64,000 nt of DNA, from NCBI GenBank assembly GCA_017413085.1, contig JAFPVC010000061.1, positions 124,001 through 188,000 on the forward strand, given 5' to 3'. The notes beneath the pieces are model-generated. The model saw only the letters and a program-made list of their open reading frames with translations, ran no database searches and was not told the DNA's origin. Of the stretch, positions 62,906 through 64,000 are shown in pieces (within the stretch, counting starts at the first letter, position 1; the number at the start of each line of letters is the position of its first letter). The position numbers and the translations under genes were made by a program. Origin of the DNA: Prevotella sp. Its GTDB lineage: Bacteria; Bacteroidota; Bacteroidia; Bacteroidales; Bacteroidaceae.

Positions 62906-62936
62906 CAAAGATACATCTTTTTCCTGAAACCACAAA
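62906..62936 (-). promoter_or_regulatory. Promoter of the unknown lipoprotein gene, extended shared type
   Basis: Minus strand: TTTG (62933-62936), TGGTTTCAGGAAAAAGATG spacer, TATCTTTG (62906-62913), 19-bp spacing. It matches the promoter at 58836-58866 at 24 of 31 positions. Confidence 0.7.
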
Positions 62937-63079
62937 ATTATTCTCTCTTTGCAGTCTAAATGTGAAATATCCATAAAACATGTAATATTTATGACGAAAA
63001 CAAAACGGTAATTGAAAACTTTTCACTAACTTTACAACTTAAATTAACGCAAACTCGACGAAATAAATATTTTTTTATC

Positions 63080-63168
63080 ATTAATGTCGTTAATACAAAC
63101 CATTAATGTCATTAATAGCCATAGGGCAAATATTAATGGAATTAACGAATGAAATTAATGGCATTAAC
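63080..63168 (+). promoter_or_regulatory. Four ATTAATG-N2-RTTAAY boxes upstream of the methyltransferase gene
   Basis: 15-bp boxes ATTAATGTCGTTAAT, ATTAATGTCATTAAT, ATTAATGGAATTAAC and ATTAATGGCATTAAC start at 63080, 63102, 63132 and 63154. They form two pairs, each with 22-bp spacing. The last ends 19 bp before the ATG at 63188. Confidence 0.6.
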
Positions 63169-63187
63169 GTAAAAAGACTATACAACT

Positions 63188-64000
63188 ATGATACGGAATA
63201 TAGCAGAAGAGAATGAAAAGGTAACTCTTGTTAGCAGAGAAATGGAGGGATTGCGCGAATACTTCCCACAGTGTTTCAACAGCAACGGAGAGTTCGACAT
63301 AGAAAAGTTTCGTGAGGCTATTCAGCCGCAGGTGGATGTGACGCGCGAAGGTCGCAGCTACGACTTCCTGGGCAAGAGTTATGCCCGTATGCTGTCGTCG
63401 CTCGATACCACGACGGTAATTCGTCCTGATGTGGAGCACAATTCCAAGCCAGAGAACCAGAACAGCGAGAACATATATATCAGCGGCGACAATCTTGATG
63501 CGCTGCACCATTTGGTGAAAAGCTATGCCGGTCAGGTGAAGTGCATCTATATCGACCCGCCTTACAACACGGGTACTGACGGCTTCGTTTATAACGACAA
63601 GTTTAAGTTTACGGCTGAAGAGTTGGAAAACAAGTTGAGCATCAGTTCTGACGAGGCAGAGAAGATTATCGCCATGACGAGTGGCCATCGTGCCAGCCAT
63701 GCAGCGTGGCTCACATTTATGATGCCCCGTCTGCAATTGGCTCGCGACCTGATGTCTAAGGATGGTGTTATCTTTATATCAATTGATGACAATGAGCAGG
63801 CATATCTGAAACAACTGTGCGACAATATCTTTGGTGAAGACAATTTTGTTGCTCAGTTAATTTGGGAGAAGGCGTTTGCCCCTAAAAACGATGCGAAGTA
63901 TTTTTCTGATAGTCACGATTATATCCTTGTTTATGCTCGTAACATAGAGAATTTTTCTATAGGACTTCTGCCACGTACAGATGAAGCAAATGCAAGGTAC
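63188..64000 (+). CDS. Type III-like site-specific DNA methyltransferase (Mod), N-terminal part
   Basis: The frame opens at the ATG at 63188 (MIRNIAEENEKVTLVSREME) and runs off the window after 271 codons. ENIYISGDNLDALHHLVKSY is the usual approach to the catalytic block. IYIDPPYNTGTDGFVYNDKF contains the DPPY motif IV of N6-adenine beta-class methyltransferases, and SKDGVIFISIDDNEQAYLKQ and LCDNIFGEDNFVAQLIWEK match type III Mod subunits. It would methylate DNA for a restriction-modification system; the Res partner is expected downstream outside the window. Four ATTAATG boxes precede it. Confidence 0.9.
   Translation, partial: MIRNIAEENEKVTLVSREMEGLREYFPQCFNSNGEFDIEKFREAIQPQVDVTREGRSYDFLGKSYARMLSSLDTTTVIRPDVEHNSKPENQNSENIYISGDNLDALHHLVKSYAGQVKCIYIDPPYNTGTDGFVYNDKFKFTAEELENKLSISSDEAEKIIAMTSGHRASHAAWLTFMMPRLQLARDLMSKDGVIFISIDDNEQAYLKQLCDNIFGEDNFVAQLIWEKAFAPKNDAKYFSDSHDYILVYARNIENFSIGLLPRTDEANARY

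Noticed and set aside
1-64000. tRNA, rRNA, insertion sequences, prophage or integrase
   Set aside because: I saw no cloverleaf-like sequence, rRNA segment, transposase or integrase motif in any frame; the mobile-looking elements are only the repeats described.

Overview
The window reads as chromosomal DNA of a gut- or rumen-type member of the Bacteroidota, most like Prevotella and its relatives. The evidence is the recurrent promoter pair TTTG-N18-20-TAnnTTTG with almost no Shine-Dalgarno sequences, a uppS-bamA-skp-skp-skp-murI block, BspA-type leucine-rich repeat and dockerin surface proteins, a TonB-dependent receptor relative, GH10/GH28/GH25 secreted hydrolases, and many exported proteins cleaved after A-Q or A-x-A.

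Layout. 1-5.7 kb: HIT protein (cut by the window edge), greA with a long leader, a CoA-transferase/SDR pair, and exported flavin-reductase-like, DUF4419 and TSCPD proteins. 6-7.2 kb: an AT-rich AAA/DUF4143 ATPase behind paired operator-like boxes. 7.6-11.3 kb: an exported-protein operon whose second gene carries a near-eukaryotic ubiquitin domain right after the signal peptide, followed by a 55-codon gene. 12-15.8 kb: gmk, a WecE-type aminotransferase and a GT87 membrane protein fused to a formylglycine-generating-enzyme domain. 16.2-17.6 kb: a GxxExxY nuclease-fold gene bracketed by tandem arrays of ~103-bp hairpin-forming repeats. 17.6-26.6 kb: a surface-glycan/lipid-A type cluster (GT11, DUF6492, GT2, a frameshifted LTA-synthase-like gene, LpxL-like, OCH1-like, GT2, acetyltransferase, GT90). 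26.7-35.3 kb: nadK, ABC exporter, phosphoesterase, rbfA, MORN-GH25, TonB-type barrel. 35.5-36.9 kb: GH28. 37.6-46.5 kb: DUF805, then the envelope-biogenesis block DUF6242-DUF6089-uppS-bamA-three skp genes-murI. 46.6-50.8 kb: alpha/beta hydrolase, proC, recQ. 50.9-53.3 kb: a radical SAM/SPASM cluster with a small YGPP-motif protein. 53.4-61.4 kb: two dockerin surface proteins and a GH10 xylanase. 61.7 kb to the end: an unknown lipoprotein and the start of a type III-like DNA methyltransferase.

The glycan genes, envelope assembly genes and secreted glycosidases together describe a plant-polysaccharide-degrading Gram-negative anaerobe with an elaborate surface.

The most unusual material is (i) the exported ubiquitin fusion, (ii) the GxxExxY gene embedded in GTTGTC/GACAAC arrays with a solo copy 9 kb away, (iii) three 22-bp-period TGTAATCAGG arrays, (iv) a GTGAAAA heptamer tract that breaks the frame of an LTA-synthase-like gene and could reverse by copy-number change, (v) the radical SAM/YGPP/HXXEE cluster and (vi) the GT87-FGE fusion. 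All family assignments were made by reading sequence motifs and from memory of the families; no database search was run.
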